NCBI GenBank assembly: GCA_902581285.1
Contig: CACHNP010000019.1
Coordinates: 1-34,663 of the forward strand
Length of the DNA: 34,663 bases
Direction: 5' to 3'
Source of the DNA: an uncultured Gammaproteobacteria bacterium
GTDB lineage: Bacteria; Pseudomonadota; Gammaproteobacteria; Coxiellales; Coxiellaceae
The position numbers were made by a program, and so were the translations under genes. Below the pieces are notes generated by a model. It did no database searches, was not told the DNA's origin, and worked only from the letters and a program-made list of their open reading frames with translations. This document shows positions 1 through 8,137 of this stretch, in pieces (position 1 is the first letter of the stretch; every line of letters begins with the position of its first letter).

Positions 1-1
1 A

Positions 2-94
2 GAGGATATGAAAATAATTTCTGAAATATTGGGCTGTAAGTTTAAGACAAAACTTGTAGGGACTGACATTATCTATATTGAAAAAACTGATTAA
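2..94 (+). CDS. C-terminal end of a gene cut by the window edge
   Basis: An open frame runs in from the left edge and stops at a TAA at 92-94, giving 30 residues that end in GTDIIYIEKTD. Its upstream part is outside the window, so the product cannot be named. Its position just before the dioxygenase and its strand suggest that it is another surface-polysaccharide gene, and such an ending is compatible with a methyltransferase, but that is a guess. The last codons (E-K-T-D-stop) form the left end of a sequence repeated at 4301, which shows that the end of this gene took part in a local duplication. Confidence 0.5.
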   Translation, partial: EDMKIISEILGCKFKTKLVGTDIIYIEKTD

Positions 95-147
95 TATCAT
101 AAAAAATATTTGTGACTATAATAAACTATAGCTGGATATAATATACA
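80..147 (+). repeat. Repeat A, first copy: gene end plus leader with a promoter-like -10
   Basis: The sequence from the last codons of the upstream gene to just before the dioxygenase ribosome site matches 4301-4367. The first 20 bases (AAAAAACTGATTAATATCAT) are identical, and the rest is similar with substitutions and an indel. Both copies contain a TATAAT hexamer (137-142 here, 4360-4365 there) in the same relative place, so the repeat may carry a promoter; no convincing -35 is seen. Each copy sits directly in front of a gene, the dioxygenase here and the MBL protein there. Confidence 0.65.
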
Positions 148-163
148 ATTTAAGGAGATTATA

Positions 164-925
164 ATGGAGATTAGCAATGAGATTTTGTATCAGCAGTATA
201 TGGACAAAGGATACTGTATATTACCTGGGTATATCAACAGAAGTTTTATAGAAGTGATTGAAAATGACATTAATAAAATTGAGGATTGCGATAAATATTA
301 TGATAATACGGGGCTTATACGAAGAATTGAGAGAATTTATGATAAAACTAATAATCTATTGCAACTCGATGGTTTATTTAGACAACTTTTAAGTAAAATC
401 TTTAATACCGAGTTTTCGATATTTAAAGATAAGTACAACTTTAAACCGCCAGGCGGTGAGGGTTTTTATGCCCATTATGATGGTATTTTTATCTGGAATG
501 ATGAAAATTATTGCAAACAAAAAGGATGGTACAAGTATACATCCGAATTTTTTAATATTCTTGTATCAATTAACGGCTCTAATTTATCAAATGGAACAAT
601 AGAAGTCGCTAGTTATCATCGAAATGATTTTGATTTTCTCTTAAGTAATACAATGCAAAATGGATCGCCGCAATTATTAAAGTCCGTTGAAGACGAGCTT
701 GTTTTTGAAAGCCTCATTTTAGAGCCCGGTGATCTTGTAATTTTTAGCCATAGATCACCGCACCGTAGTAAAAAAAATCAATCAGACCAAGCTAGACGTA
801 TTCTATATTTCACTTATAATAAATCTGTTGATGGTGACTACTACAGTCAATATTTCTCAGATAAAGCAGTGAGTAACCCTGGGTCGACTATTAGTAAGGC
901 TCTTAGTTCAGCAGTAGAAGAATAA
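164..925 (+). CDS. PhyH-like Fe(II)/2-oxoglutarate dioxygenase
   Basis: The 253-residue protein resembles the phytanoyl-CoA dioxygenase (PhyH) family of non-haem iron, 2-oxoglutarate-dependent oxygenases. The visible iron-binding pattern is H104-x-D106 in YAHYDG. A distal histidine, probably H200, lies in SHRSPHRS, and an arginine pair at 211-212 is placed to bind the carboxylate of 2-oxoglutarate. An LEPGDLVIF strand precedes the distal histidine, as is usual. The start is supported by AAGGAG seven bases upstream. It lies first in a row with a deacetylase and a formyltransferase, so it probably hydroxylates a sugar or a sugar-linked group of the surface polysaccharide. The substrate is inferred from context only. 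Confidence 0.75.
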   Translation: MEISNEILYQQYMDKGYCILPGYINRSFIEVIENDINKIEDCDKYYDNTGLIRRIERIYDKTNNLLQLDGLFRQLLSKIFNTEFSIFKDKYNFKPPGGEGFYAHYDGIFIWNDENYCKQKGWYKYTSEFFNILVSINGSNLSNGTIEVASYHRNDFDFLLSNTMQNGSPQLLKSVEDELVFESLILEPGDLVIFSHRSPHRSKKNQSDQARRILYFTYNKSVDGDYYSQYFSDKAVSNPGSTISKALSSAVEE

Positions 926-978
926 TAATTACAGTTAATTTTCACTTGTCATTTATAAACATTCTTGGATAAATAATT

Positions 979-1941
979 ATGTTTGGAAAGTTTGTCATAA
1001 GCCTCGATTTTGAAATGATGTGGGGTATGCACGATAATTCAAATTCCAATTCTCATCATAACAATGTATATAATTGTTACAAGGTTGTTCCGAAATTATT
1101 AGAAGTATTCACTGACTATAATATAAGCGCAACATGGGCAATAGTTGGCATGTTGATGCCAAAAAACATCAAGCAGTTGGTGGACCAATCTCCAAGCATT
1201 ATACCGAGTTACCAGTCTGAAAGGTTATCACCTTATGGTAAGATAGATTTATTGAAAGAAGGTCTTCTTGATTTTAAATTATATAATGCTAGTGAGCTTG
1301 TAGAGCAAATAAGATGCTGTCCGAATCAGGAGATAGGTACGCATACTTTTTCACATTATTATTGTAACGAGAAAGGGCAGTCTGTAAAGCAGTTTGAAGC
1401 AGATCTTATTGCTGCTCATGAAGCGAATGATTTTAGTTCTTATAAATCGATTGTTTTTCCTCGAAACCAGATTAATGATGCCTATATAATGAAGTGCTCT
1501 GAATACAAGCTTGAATCATATCGTGGGCTCTCCAATTTTAAAATAAAGATAAATAATAATTATTTTACTAAGATAAAATTATCCAGATTATTATCTCTTG
1601 TAAACACTTACATCAAAATATCAAAATGCAGTTCATATGACTTAGAGATTAAACATGGACTGCTAAATATAAAGGAATCACTTTTTCTAAGACCATATTC
1701 TAAGAAACTTTCATTTCTAGAGCCATTAAAGATGAGAAGAATCAAAAAAGAAATGGAATATGCTGCTAAGGAGAAGAAAATATTTCATTTATGGTGGCAT
1801 CCACATAATTTTGGGTCAAATAGTGATAAAAACTTTCTACAATTGAGAGAGTTATTGGAACATTTTATCATTTTAAATGGTAAGTATGACATGCAGAGTT
1901 TAAATATGGCAGATATTTGTGAGAACTTTAATGAAAACTAG
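979..1941 (+). CDS. NodB-like polysaccharide deacetylase family protein
   Basis: The 320-residue cytosolic protein has the landmarks of the NodB/CE4 deacetylase fold: an N-terminal strand ending in SLDFEMMWG with the first metal or catalytic Asp, a THTFSH motif at about 121-126 giving the two metal-binding histidines, and a late HLWWHPHNFG motif. No signal peptide is present, so it probably acts on a nucleotide-linked or lipid-linked sugar in the cytoplasm, removing an N-acetyl group. The next gene, a formyltransferase, overlaps its 3' end by 11 bases. Deacetylation followed by N-formylation of an amino sugar would make a coherent pair (inference). A decayed second copy of this gene is visible at 2818-3096. 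Confidence 0.8.
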   Translation: MFGKFVISLDFEMMWGMHDNSNSNSHHNNVYNCYKVVPKLLEVFTDYNISATWAIVGMLMPKNIKQLVDQSPSIIPSYQSERLSPYGKIDLLKEGLLDFKLYNASELVEQIRCCPNQEIGTHTFSHYYCNEKGQSVKQFEADLIAAHEANDFSSYKSIVFPRNQINDAYIMKCSEYKLESYRGLSNFKIKINNNYFTKIKLSRLLSLVNTYIKISKCSSYDLEIKHGLLNIKESLFLRPYSKKLSFLEPLKMRRIKKEMEYAAKEKKIFHLWWHPHNFGSNSDKNFLQLRELLEHFIILNGKYDMQSLNMADICENFNEN

Positions 1942-2698
1942 TGTTGTGATTCTGTGTCAAGCAGGTGTATCTACTAATATTATGTACAATTTTTTGAGCG
2001 AAAATATTGAAAATGTGAAATTAATACAAGAAAAACCACCAAAACGTATCCCCTTTTTAAAAAGAAGAGCAAAGAAGTTGGGTGTAATTACTGTGTTAGG
2101 CCAAGTTGTTTTCCAAGTTTTCACATTAATTCTGAGGAAACTATCATCTAGCAGAGTTGAGCAAATAATATCTGATTATAGATTAAATGTGAATCCACCA
2201 GCTCAATCAAGCATCATTAATATTGAAAATATCAATTCTAAATACGTGGAGGAACTCTTAGTTGAGCTTAACCCAGAACTTGTAATTATAAGTGGAACAA
2301 GAATAATTAAGTCCAATATTATTTCTTGTATAAATGCTCAATTCGTAAATGTTCACTGTGGAATTACCCCAGCATATAGAGGCGTTCATGGGGCATATTG
2401 GGCTTTATATAATCATGATTTAGATAATGTTGGTGTCACTATTCACCTCATCAACGAGGGTGTTGATACAGGTGGAATATTAGCTCAAAAAAATATTCGT
2501 GTTACAAATAAAGATAATTTTATAACTTATCCATATCTACAAATTGCGGAATCTCTCAATATTCTCATGGGTTTAATTGAGCACATTGTTGAAGGAAACA
2601 CTAATTTAATAGTAAGAAATGATCTGAATTCAGCACAGTGGTATCACCCTACTATTTGGCAATATCTATACAAGAGATTATTTTATGGGATTAAATAA
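1931..2698 (+). CDS. Formyltransferase-family protein (sugar N-formyltransferase-like)
   Basis: The protein has the methionyl-tRNA-formyltransferase-type catalytic core: VNVHCGITPAYRG supplies the Asn and His, and the later INEGVDTGGIL supplies the Asp, together the N-H-D triad of 10-formyl-THF-dependent formyltransferases. At about 255 residues it is shorter than Fmt and matches sugar N-formyltransferases in size. I place the start at ATG 1931 (MKTSVVILCQ). An in-frame GTG at 1919 would add four residues without support. The reading frame ends 14 bases inside the start region of a glycosyltransferase remnant (ATG at 2685), an overlap that suggests translational coupling in the ancestral cassette. 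A degenerate copy of its 3' third lies at 5848-6100. Confidence 0.75.
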   Translation: MKTSVVILCQAGVSTNIMYNFLSENIENVKLIQEKPPKRIPFLKRRAKKLGVITVLGQVVFQVFTLILRKLSSSRVEQIISDYRLNVNPPAQSSIINIENINSKYVEELLVELNPELVIISGTRIIKSNIISCINAQFVNVHCGITPAYRGVHGAYWALYNHDLDNVGVTIHLINEGVDTGGILAQKNIRVTNKDNFITYPYLQIAESLNILMGLIEHIVEGNTNLIVRNDLNSAQWYHPTIWQYLYKRLFYGIK

Positions 2699-2817
2699 TA
2701 TTGCAAAAGAAAAAGAAAAAAACATCAAAAAAAAGAAATTGCTATCACCGCTAATAGTCTTCTTTACTTGACGAAATTTAGATCAGAGCTCGCTTTACAC
2801 TTACGTGAACAAGAGGT
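2685..2817 (+). pseudogene. 5' fragment of a glycosyltransferase, copy of the gene at 6087
   Basis: From ATG 2685 the sequence matches the first ~43 codons of the glycosyltransferase at 6087. The protein reads MGLNNIAKEK here and MGLNDIVKEK there. After one frameshift it continues KEIAITANSLLYL, then KFRSELALHLREQ, against VIAITANSHLYL, then KFRSELATHLCEQ in the intact gene. The match stops abruptly at about 2815, where deacetylase-like sequence begins. It is non-functional because of the frameshift and the truncation. Confidence 0.85.
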
Positions 2818-3096
2818 TGTGGGCATCTTAATATTAAAAGACGTTAATCAGTTGGTGAAACGATGTCCACAGGTAAAAACCGATTTACCAATGTGAAAGT
2901 CTTTCACCTAACAGTAAGGTTACATTACGTAAAGAACGTCTTTTTGAATCTAAATTCTATAATGTTCATGGTCTTATAGAGATGGGTTTTTATTAAGTTT
3001 GACTTTCTTAGTTAATTGTTGCTTTATAATTTATGTGTCCACCAAATGATTTCGTTATTAGAGTTTAATGAGCTTTGTTTTTATCATCTTCGAATG
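2818..3096 (+). pseudogene. Decayed fragments of a second NodB-like deacetylase gene
   Basis: Starting at 2818 the frame reads VVGILILKDVNQLVKRCP, matching IVGMLMPKNIKQLVDQSP (residues 55-72) of the deacetylase at 979. After a frameshift it reads YQCESLSPNSKVTLRKERLF and then ESKFYN, matching YQSERLSPYGKIDLLKEGLL and DFKLYN. A further stretch around 3026-3050 resembles the codons of the HLWWHPHNFG motif, and 3075-3096 resembles the following region, so the middle is deleted. Several stops confirm a pseudogene. It is fused directly to the glycosyltransferase fragment. Confidence 0.75.
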
Positions 3097-3200
3097 TCTT
3101 ATTTATTTAGAATGCAAGTAACCATTGTCTGCTTTATCAAGAACTAGTTTTTTTTGCGTTATACTATTCTTAAATAAAAAAAATCGTTCTATTTGATTGG
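3097..3200 (+). pseudogene. Probable 3' fragment of an MBL-fold gene, copy of 5672-5775
   Basis: Bases 3097-3114 are identical to 5672-5689 of the MBL gene (TCTTATTTATTTAGAATG). Similarity continues through an ATTGT-TGC-TATC pattern, a run of T, and AAATAAAAAAAAT-CGTT, matching the last ~40 codons of the MBL gene in order with small indels. The region is AT-rich, so the call is weaker than for the neighbouring fragments, but order and spacing agree. The remaining bases to 3306 show nothing I recognise except the leader of the methyltransferase gene. Confidence 0.5.
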
Positions 3201-3306
3201 CTAATGAATACCTAGCTTGTGAAAAAAATGAATATACGATAAATTACAATGTATATTGTAAGAATGAAACTAATTTAAATAATATTATTAAAATGGAGTT
3301 CTGACT

Positions 3307-4134
3307 ATGTTAATAAATGAAATGACGTGCCCAGTTTGTAGTGCTAATGAAATTAAGAATTTTTTAACTGTGAAAGAGTTCAATTTAGTCTCATGTAATT
3401 CATGTGAATATACATATATTCATCCACTGCCTTCAGAGGAATTTTTGAATGAGTTATATTCTAACTCTGAAATAGACCCGTATCGTATTTCTGATGACAC
3501 GAAGGATCAAGGCATTACAATAAAAAAACTTGTGAAGGCTATAAAAAAGAAATGCCCGAAAAGTGGGAGAATTCTTGAGGTTGGGTGTAGCAGTGGCCAT
3601 GTTTTAAATGAACTTAGTAAGATGGAGTATGAATGTGTTGGTGTCGATATATTTAGTGATGGAATCCCAAGCATCCAAGGTGTAAAGTTTTATAATGGCA
3701 CTCTTCACGATCAACAATTTGAGGATAACTACTTTGATTTAATTATCATGCGAAACACACTCGAGCATGTTAGGTTACCTCAAGATGAATTATTAGAAAT
3801 AAACAGGGTATTGAAATCGGGCGGTGTATTATATACAAAAGTTCCAAATTTTAGATTCGAAAAAATACATTGCTTTTTTAATAAAGACACATATAGGTCT
3901 TATTATCCACCCATTCATATCAGTCATTTCAGTCCTAAGAATTTTAAGCTACTACTTGATAAGAGCGGTTTTATTTTTCAAACATGGAATATTGAAAAGC
4001 CACACAAGAGAATGCAATTTTTACAAAATCTATTTGCGCAATCAATATACTTTACTTGCGTTAGCTTGAGACTAATAAGTTTTTCAAAATTATTTCCGAA
4101 GGTTTGTTTAGGTTGTTTTTCCTTGAAAAAATGA
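3307..4134 (+). CDS. Zinc-ribbon class I SAM-dependent methyltransferase
   Basis: The 275-residue protein begins with a four-cysteine zinc ribbon (C8-x2-C11 and C30-x2-C33), as in many sugar and O-antigen C- or O-methyltransferases. A Rossmann methyltransferase domain of the Methyltransf_11/23 type follows. Motif I is ILEVGCSSGHV, an acidic residue ends the second strand (CVGVDIF), and the post-motif segment is YFDLIIMRNTLEHV. GGAG lies about nine bases before the ATG. It is the only intact gene between the two sets of cassette remnants, and it is preceded by fragments of other genes, so it may have arrived with the second cassette. It probably methylates a sugar precursor; the substrate is unknown. 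Confidence 0.8.
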   Translation: MLINEMTCPVCSANEIKNFLTVKEFNLVSCNSCEYTYIHPLPSEEFLNELYSNSEIDPYRISDDTKDQGITIKKLVKAIKKKCPKSGRILEVGCSSGHVLNELSKMEYECVGVDIFSDGIPSIQGVKFYNGTLHDQQFEDNYFDLIIMRNTLEHVRLPQDELLEINRVLKSGGVLYTKVPNFRFEKIHCFFNKDTYRSYYPPIHISHFSPKNFKLLLDKSGFIFQTWNIEKPHKRMQFLQNLFAQSIYFTCVSLRLISFSKLFPKVCLGCFSLKK

Positions 4135-4300
4135 TATGATTTAAATGTATAGATTTGCTGCGTAATCCTAGGCTTGCTTACTAATCAGGTATAACCGTGT
4201 ACGGATTATAGGTGTCGTTAAATGAAAATGAGGCATTAGCAGAGGCATGTTGTTGCTTCTTCGTCATCCAGTGCGGTTTCGTCTCATGGGTAGCGTCGCC

Positions 4301-4367
4301 GAAAAAAACTGATTAATATCATTAATATATCTTTCTGACTGTTGTATACTATAGTTGATTATAATAC
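4301..4367 (+). repeat. Repeat A, second copy, in front of the MBL gene
   Basis: This copy of the sequence at 80-147 begins with the remains of the upstream gene's last codons (AAAAAACTGATTAA) although no such gene precedes it here. It keeps the TATAAT hexamer at 4360-4365, 22 bases before the MBL start codon. The 166 bases between the methyltransferase stop and this repeat (4135-4300) contain no gene or repeat that I recognise. Confidence 0.65.
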
Positions 4368-4387
4368 AGTCATAAAATAAGGTTTTT

Positions 4388-5809
4388 ATGGAAACAAAAT
4401 TTTCAATACTCTCTCATGCATGCCTTCTTATTGAACGGGGTGCAACGAAAATTATTATTGATCCTTGGTTAGTGGGTGCGTGTTACTGGGGATCATGGTG
4501 GAACTTCCCAGAGCCTGAAATTAATCCTGCATTGCTGGAAAAAGTAGATTATGTCATTATTTCACATGTACATTGGGATCACTGGCATGGCTTAACACTA
4601 AAGAAGTTTTTTAAGGGATGCCAATATATTGTTCCAGATGAATACTGTAACCGCTCATATAATGATTTGAAAAAATGTAAACTCGGAACAATACAGAAAG
4701 CAAAGCATGGTGTATCACTTCAGCTCCCAGATAAAATAGTTATCACCTGCTATAACTTCGGTCTGTTTCTAAATGATGCCGCAATTGTCATAGAAACCCC
4801 TGAATGTAAGCTATTCGATGTTAATGATTGTAAGATTACAGGGTTGCCTTTAACACATATTTTAAAAAAACACGGTCATTTTGACTTTGCTTTACGCAGT
4901 CATAGCAGTGCTAATTATCGAGCTTGCATTAATACTAATGATGTTAACGAAGTAGACGATTCTTTGCATTATTCGCGTTCGTTTAAATTATTTATTGACC
5001 GTGTTAAACCCACCTATGCTGTCCCTTTCGCTTCTAACCATTGTCATCTACATAAAGATACTTATGCCTTTAATTCTCTTGTGACTAATCCACTAATTCT
5101 AAAGCAACAATTAGGTAACAATCCTTTTCTCGATACTGAGTTAAAAATCATGCTCCCTGGCTCATCATGGTCCTCAAATTCAGGATTCACGATCAAATCA
5201 TTGGATATATATAACAATATTGATAGTCACTTAATTAATTACAAGATGAAAAAAAATGAAACGATAACTGGGCTTTATGCAAAAGAAGCTGTTAAGAAAA
5301 TCGATCAGCGAGTCATTGATCGCCACTGTACACACCTCCATTTCATCCCGAAATTTACACGTAAAACACTATCACACTACTCCATAGCTTATTGTATAAG
5401 AACAATAGATAATGAATTTAGTTATTATTATATCGATCTCTTAACACCTTCATTATTGCTATGTGATAGGAATAAGTACTCATCTGCAAATGTTCGTATC
5501 GAGTGGCCAGTAAGTGTTTTTCGCGATGCGGTTTATAAGAAAATGTATCATCATGCGTTCATATCCAAAAGGGTGAGATTTGATACAACTGGTTCTGGTT
5601 TTTTGAAGCCTCTTATTAAATTAATTACATCTTTGGAGCTTATAGAACTGGAATTTTATCCGGTTCGGTTTTCTTATTTATTTAGAATGTTCAAAGCATA
5701 TTGTGTGCGATATCGGGAGGTCGGTGTTTTTTTTCTTGCTTTTTATTACTCAAAAATAAAAAAAATGCCGTTATATCTCGTCGAAGAGAAAATCTCAAGT
5801 GGGAAGTAA
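4388..5809 (+). CDS. Metallo-beta-lactamase-fold protein of a polysaccharide locus
   Basis: The first ~240 residues form an MBL-fold hydrolase domain of the UlaG-like type. The opening is FSILSHACLLIERGATKIIIDPWL, the metal motif is H60-V-H62-W-D64-H65, and later histidines lie in FALRSHSSAN and FASNHCHLH. The remaining ~230 residues are a C-terminal extension, rich in aromatic and basic residues, that I do not recognise. The total of 473 residues is long for the fold. Similar proteins occur in O-antigen and sialic-acid-like loci. Hydrolysis or oxidation of a nucleotide sugar is possible, but the reaction cannot be named. No signal peptide is seen, so it is probably cytosolic. It directly follows repeat A, and a likely remnant of its 3' end lies at 3097-3200. 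Confidence 0.75.
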   Translation: METKFSILSHACLLIERGATKIIIDPWLVGACYWGSWWNFPEPEINPALLEKVDYVIISHVHWDHWHGLTLKKFFKGCQYIVPDEYCNRSYNDLKKCKLGTIQKAKHGVSLQLPDKIVITCYNFGLFLNDAAIVIETPECKLFDVNDCKITGLPLTHILKKHGHFDFALRSHSSANYRACINTNDVNEVDDSLHYSRSFKLFIDRVKPTYAVPFASNHCHLHKDTYAFNSLVTNPLILKQQLGNNPFLDTELKIMLPGSSWSSNSGFTIKSLDIYNNIDSHLINYKMKKNETITGLYAKEAVKKIDQRVIDRHCTHLHFIPKFTRKTLSHYSIAYCIRTIDNEFSYYYIDLLTPSLLLCDRNKYSSANVRIEWPVSVFRDAVYKKMYHHAFISKRVRFDTTGSGFLKPLIKLITSLELIELEFYPVRFSYLFRMFKAYCVRYREVGVFFLAFYYSKIKKMPLYLVEEKISSGK

Positions 5810-5847
5810 GTATCTTTATAGCGATGTCTAAGTAAATATTGCTCTTT

Positions 5848-6100
5848 TGTCCACCTTGCAAATGAGGATGTGGATGCAGGAATGCTCCAAGAACAAAACA
5901 TATTCGCACTACAAAGATAATTTTATTACCTGCCCTTACCTGCGAATTGTAGAATCACTCTGTAGACTCAAGAATTTATTTGTGTCTCTTGCAAATGAAA
6001 TTCAGGCTAATTAAACAGAGATGATCTGAATTCAGAACATTGGTATTATCCTACTATCTGGCAATATTTATATAAGAGATTATTTTATGGGGTTAAATGA
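5848..6100 (+). pseudogene. 3' fragment of the formyltransferase gene, copy of ~2440-2698
   Basis: The frame reads VHLANEDVDAGMLQEQNI, matching IHLINEGVDTGGILAQKNI of the intact formyltransferase. It then decays through stops and indels and recovers as DDLNSEHWYYPTIWQYLYKR followed by LFYGVK and a stop, against NDLNSAQWYHPTIWQYLYKR and LFYGIK. As in the intact copy, its end overlaps the glycosyltransferase start. The overlap and the start codon have been kept while the rest decayed. Bases 5810-5847 show nothing else. Confidence 0.85.
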
Positions 6101-7223
6101 TATTGTAAAGGAAAAACAAAAAAAAGTAATTGCTATCACGGCAAATAGTCATCTCTACTTGAGAAAATTTAGATCGGAACTTGCTACCCATTTATGTGAA
6201 CAAGGGTATGAGGTCATATTTGTTTCACCACAAGACTGTAAAGGAAAGTATTCTGACGATAAAATAGCACATTATAAATTATCATTTAAAAAATCCGGTT
6301 ATAATTTATTTTCCATCATTCGTTCTTTTTTTCAGCTGATTAGATTAATAAAAAATAAGCGTGTTAATATATTGATTAATAATACGACTAAACCATTCGT
6401 TTTTTTTTCAATTATAAAATATGTTCCATTTATTAAAGTCGATGTTTATTCAATCGTCACCGGCTTAGGATATATTTTTTATCATGATGGATTTAAGATT
6501 AGTATACTAAAGTGGTTTGTTCGTCCTCTGTACTGTTTATCAGTATCGGCGAATACGTTGCTTTTTTTTCATAATCCTGATGATGTGTCTTTATTAAGAA
6601 CAAAAGGGTTTATCGGTAAAAGTAAATCCGTGTGTGTTACTAATGGGTCGGGTGTGGACTTAAAACATTTTTCTCCTCAACCATTAGATAATTATAAGGT
6701 TTTCGTTTTTATTGCAAGATTGATAAAAGATAAAGGAATACATGAATTTTTATCAGCAGCAACAATCATTAAATCAAAGTATTCAGATTCAAGGTTTATA
6801 GTGGTTGGCGATTATGACGATAACCCTAGTGCCATAGGTCGTGGCGAACTTGACTCATATATTGAGAACAATATCATTGAATATTTGGGTTATTTAGATG
6901 ATGTTAGAGATGTCTTATCAAGTGCGTCTTGCATAGTGCTCCCTTCATATCATGAGGGTTGTCCACGTGCTGTCATAGAAGCATTGGCGGTGGGGCGAGC
7001 TGTAATTACAACAGATGTTCCTGGATGCAGAGAAACTGTTGTTGATGGATATAATGGATACCTGGTCCCTAAAAAATCCGTTGAAAAGCTAGTTGATGCG
7101 ATAGATAAAATCATCTTAAATCCTGAACTTGTTGATAAGTTTAGTGTCAATAGTCGGCAGTACGCTGAAGAAAAATTCAATATTGAAGTCGTTAACAATT
7201 TAATTTCTCATCATATCTCTTAG
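6087..7223 (+). CDS. GT4-type glycosyltransferase of O-antigen assembly
   Basis: The 378-residue protein is a GT-B glycosyltransferase of the GT4 kind. The N-terminal domain starts KKVIAITANSHLYLRKFRSEL. A linker and second Rossmann domain follow, with VFVFIARLIKDKGIHEFLSA and the E-x7-E nucleotide-sugar motif in HEGCPRAVIEALAVGRAVI, and then TTDVPGCRETVVDGYNGYLV. Overall it resembles WbpL-neighbour and PglA-like transferases that add a sugar to an undecaprenyl-linked acceptor at the inner face of the membrane. Its start codon lies inside the decayed formyltransferase end, which explains the absence of an intact coupled upstream gene. It is 14 bases upstream of the reductase gene and probably cotranscribed with it. 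Confidence 0.85.
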   Translation: MGLNDIVKEKQKKVIAITANSHLYLRKFRSELATHLCEQGYEVIFVSPQDCKGKYSDDKIAHYKLSFKKSGYNLFSIIRSFFQLIRLIKNKRVNILINNTTKPFVFFSIIKYVPFIKVDVYSIVTGLGYIFYHDGFKISILKWFVRPLYCLSVSANTLLFFHNPDDVSLLRTKGFIGKSKSVCVTNGSGVDLKHFSPQPLDNYKVFVFIARLIKDKGIHEFLSAATIIKSKYSDSRFIVVGDYDDNPSAIGRGELDSYIENNIIEYLGYLDDVRDVLSSASCIVLPSYHEGCPRAVIEALAVGRAVITTDVPGCRETVVDGYNGYLVPKKSVEKLVDAIDKIILNPELVDKFSVNSRQYAEEKFNIEVVNNLISHHIS

Positions 7224-7237
7224 GTGCTATTAAAATA

Positions 7238-8137
7238 ATGAAAGTCCTTGTTACGGGTATTACAGGTTTTGTAGGTAAACACTTAGAAATGGCATTACAT
7301 CATAATAAGTATGAAGTTGGTGCAATTCTTAGATCAAATTCTAAGCCAAGAAACATTAAGACAATAGCATTCAATGTCGATGATCTTTGTACGGCTCAAT
7401 TAGATAACCTTACGTCTGGTTACGATGTAGTGATACATTTGGCGGCGCTAGTGCATCAGCCTAACCAGAAAGATCTTGGTGCTTACATGCGTTTGAACTA
7501 CGATGTGACAGTCGCATTAGCAAAAGCATGCGTAGTAAATAAAGTGAGTAAGTTTATTACCTTAAGCACATCTCATGTTTATGAGGGTTCAACCAATCCA
7601 TATACAGAGAATGGCTCGCTCTCTCCCTTATCTCCTTACGCTCAGTCTAAGTATAAAGCAACTCAAGAATTGGGATCGATTTTCAGTTGTTCAGAAACTT
7701 CCTGGTACGTCATAAGACCCCCTTTGATTTACGGTAAAGGTGTCAAAGGTAACTTAAACAGTCTTTTTAAGCTTGTTAATAAGCTGCCTGTTGTGCCATT
7801 TAAAAAAGCTTGCTCTTCTAGAAGTTACGTATTTGTGGATAATCTATGCAATTTTATACTATATCTAATAAAGAATAACGTTGATTCCGGTATATACAAC
7901 GTCTCGGATAATAACGACTTATCTACTCAAGAACTGTGCGAATTAATCGCTAAAGCACAAAATAAAAAAATACGCCAAGCTCCAGTGCCGCGCCTGGTGA
8001 TGAAAGCTTTGTTTTGTGTGATTGGAAAAAAAGATCACTACAATAAAATTTACGGTGAATTTAGGTTGAATATTGATAAGGCTTTGTCTACGGGTTGGAA
8101 GCCAAAACCAATTGATTACAGAGATTTTATTTTATGA
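7238..8137 (+). CDS. NAD(P)-dependent sugar-nucleotide reductase/epimerase, WbpV/WbpK-like
   Basis: The 299-residue short-chain dehydrogenase of the extended type has the nucleotide-binding motif TGITGFVG (residues 6-13). Its catalytic pair is Y134-x3-K138 in SPYAQSK, with Thr/Ser near 111-112. It stands directly before a WbpL-like transferase and a WbpM-like dehydratase, the order known from Pseudomonas aeruginosa O-antigen loci. There WbpV or WbpK reduces the 4-keto-6-deoxy product of WbpM to UDP-QuiNAc or UDP-FucNAc. The same role is likely here by context. It overlaps the next gene by four bases. Confidence 0.8.
   Translation: MKVLVTGITGFVGKHLEMALHHNKYEVGAILRSNSKPRNIKTIAFNVDDLCTAQLDNLTSGYDVVIHLAALVHQPNQKDLGAYMRLNYDVTVALAKACVVNKVSKFITLSTSHVYEGSTNPYTENGSLSPLSPYAQSKYKATQELGSIFSCSETSWYVIRPPLIYGKGVKGNLNSLFKLVNKLPVVPFKKACSSRSYVFVDNLCNFILYLIKNNVDSGIYNVSDNNDLSTQELCELIAKAQNKKIRQAPVPRLVMKALFCVIGKKDHYNKIYGEFRLNIDKALSTGWKPKPIDYRDFIL

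Noticed and set aside
5691-5909. Minus-strand open frame of 72 codons over the MBL gene end
   Set aside because: It overlaps the intact MBL gene and the formyltransferase remnant on the other strand, with no ribosome site and poor composition.
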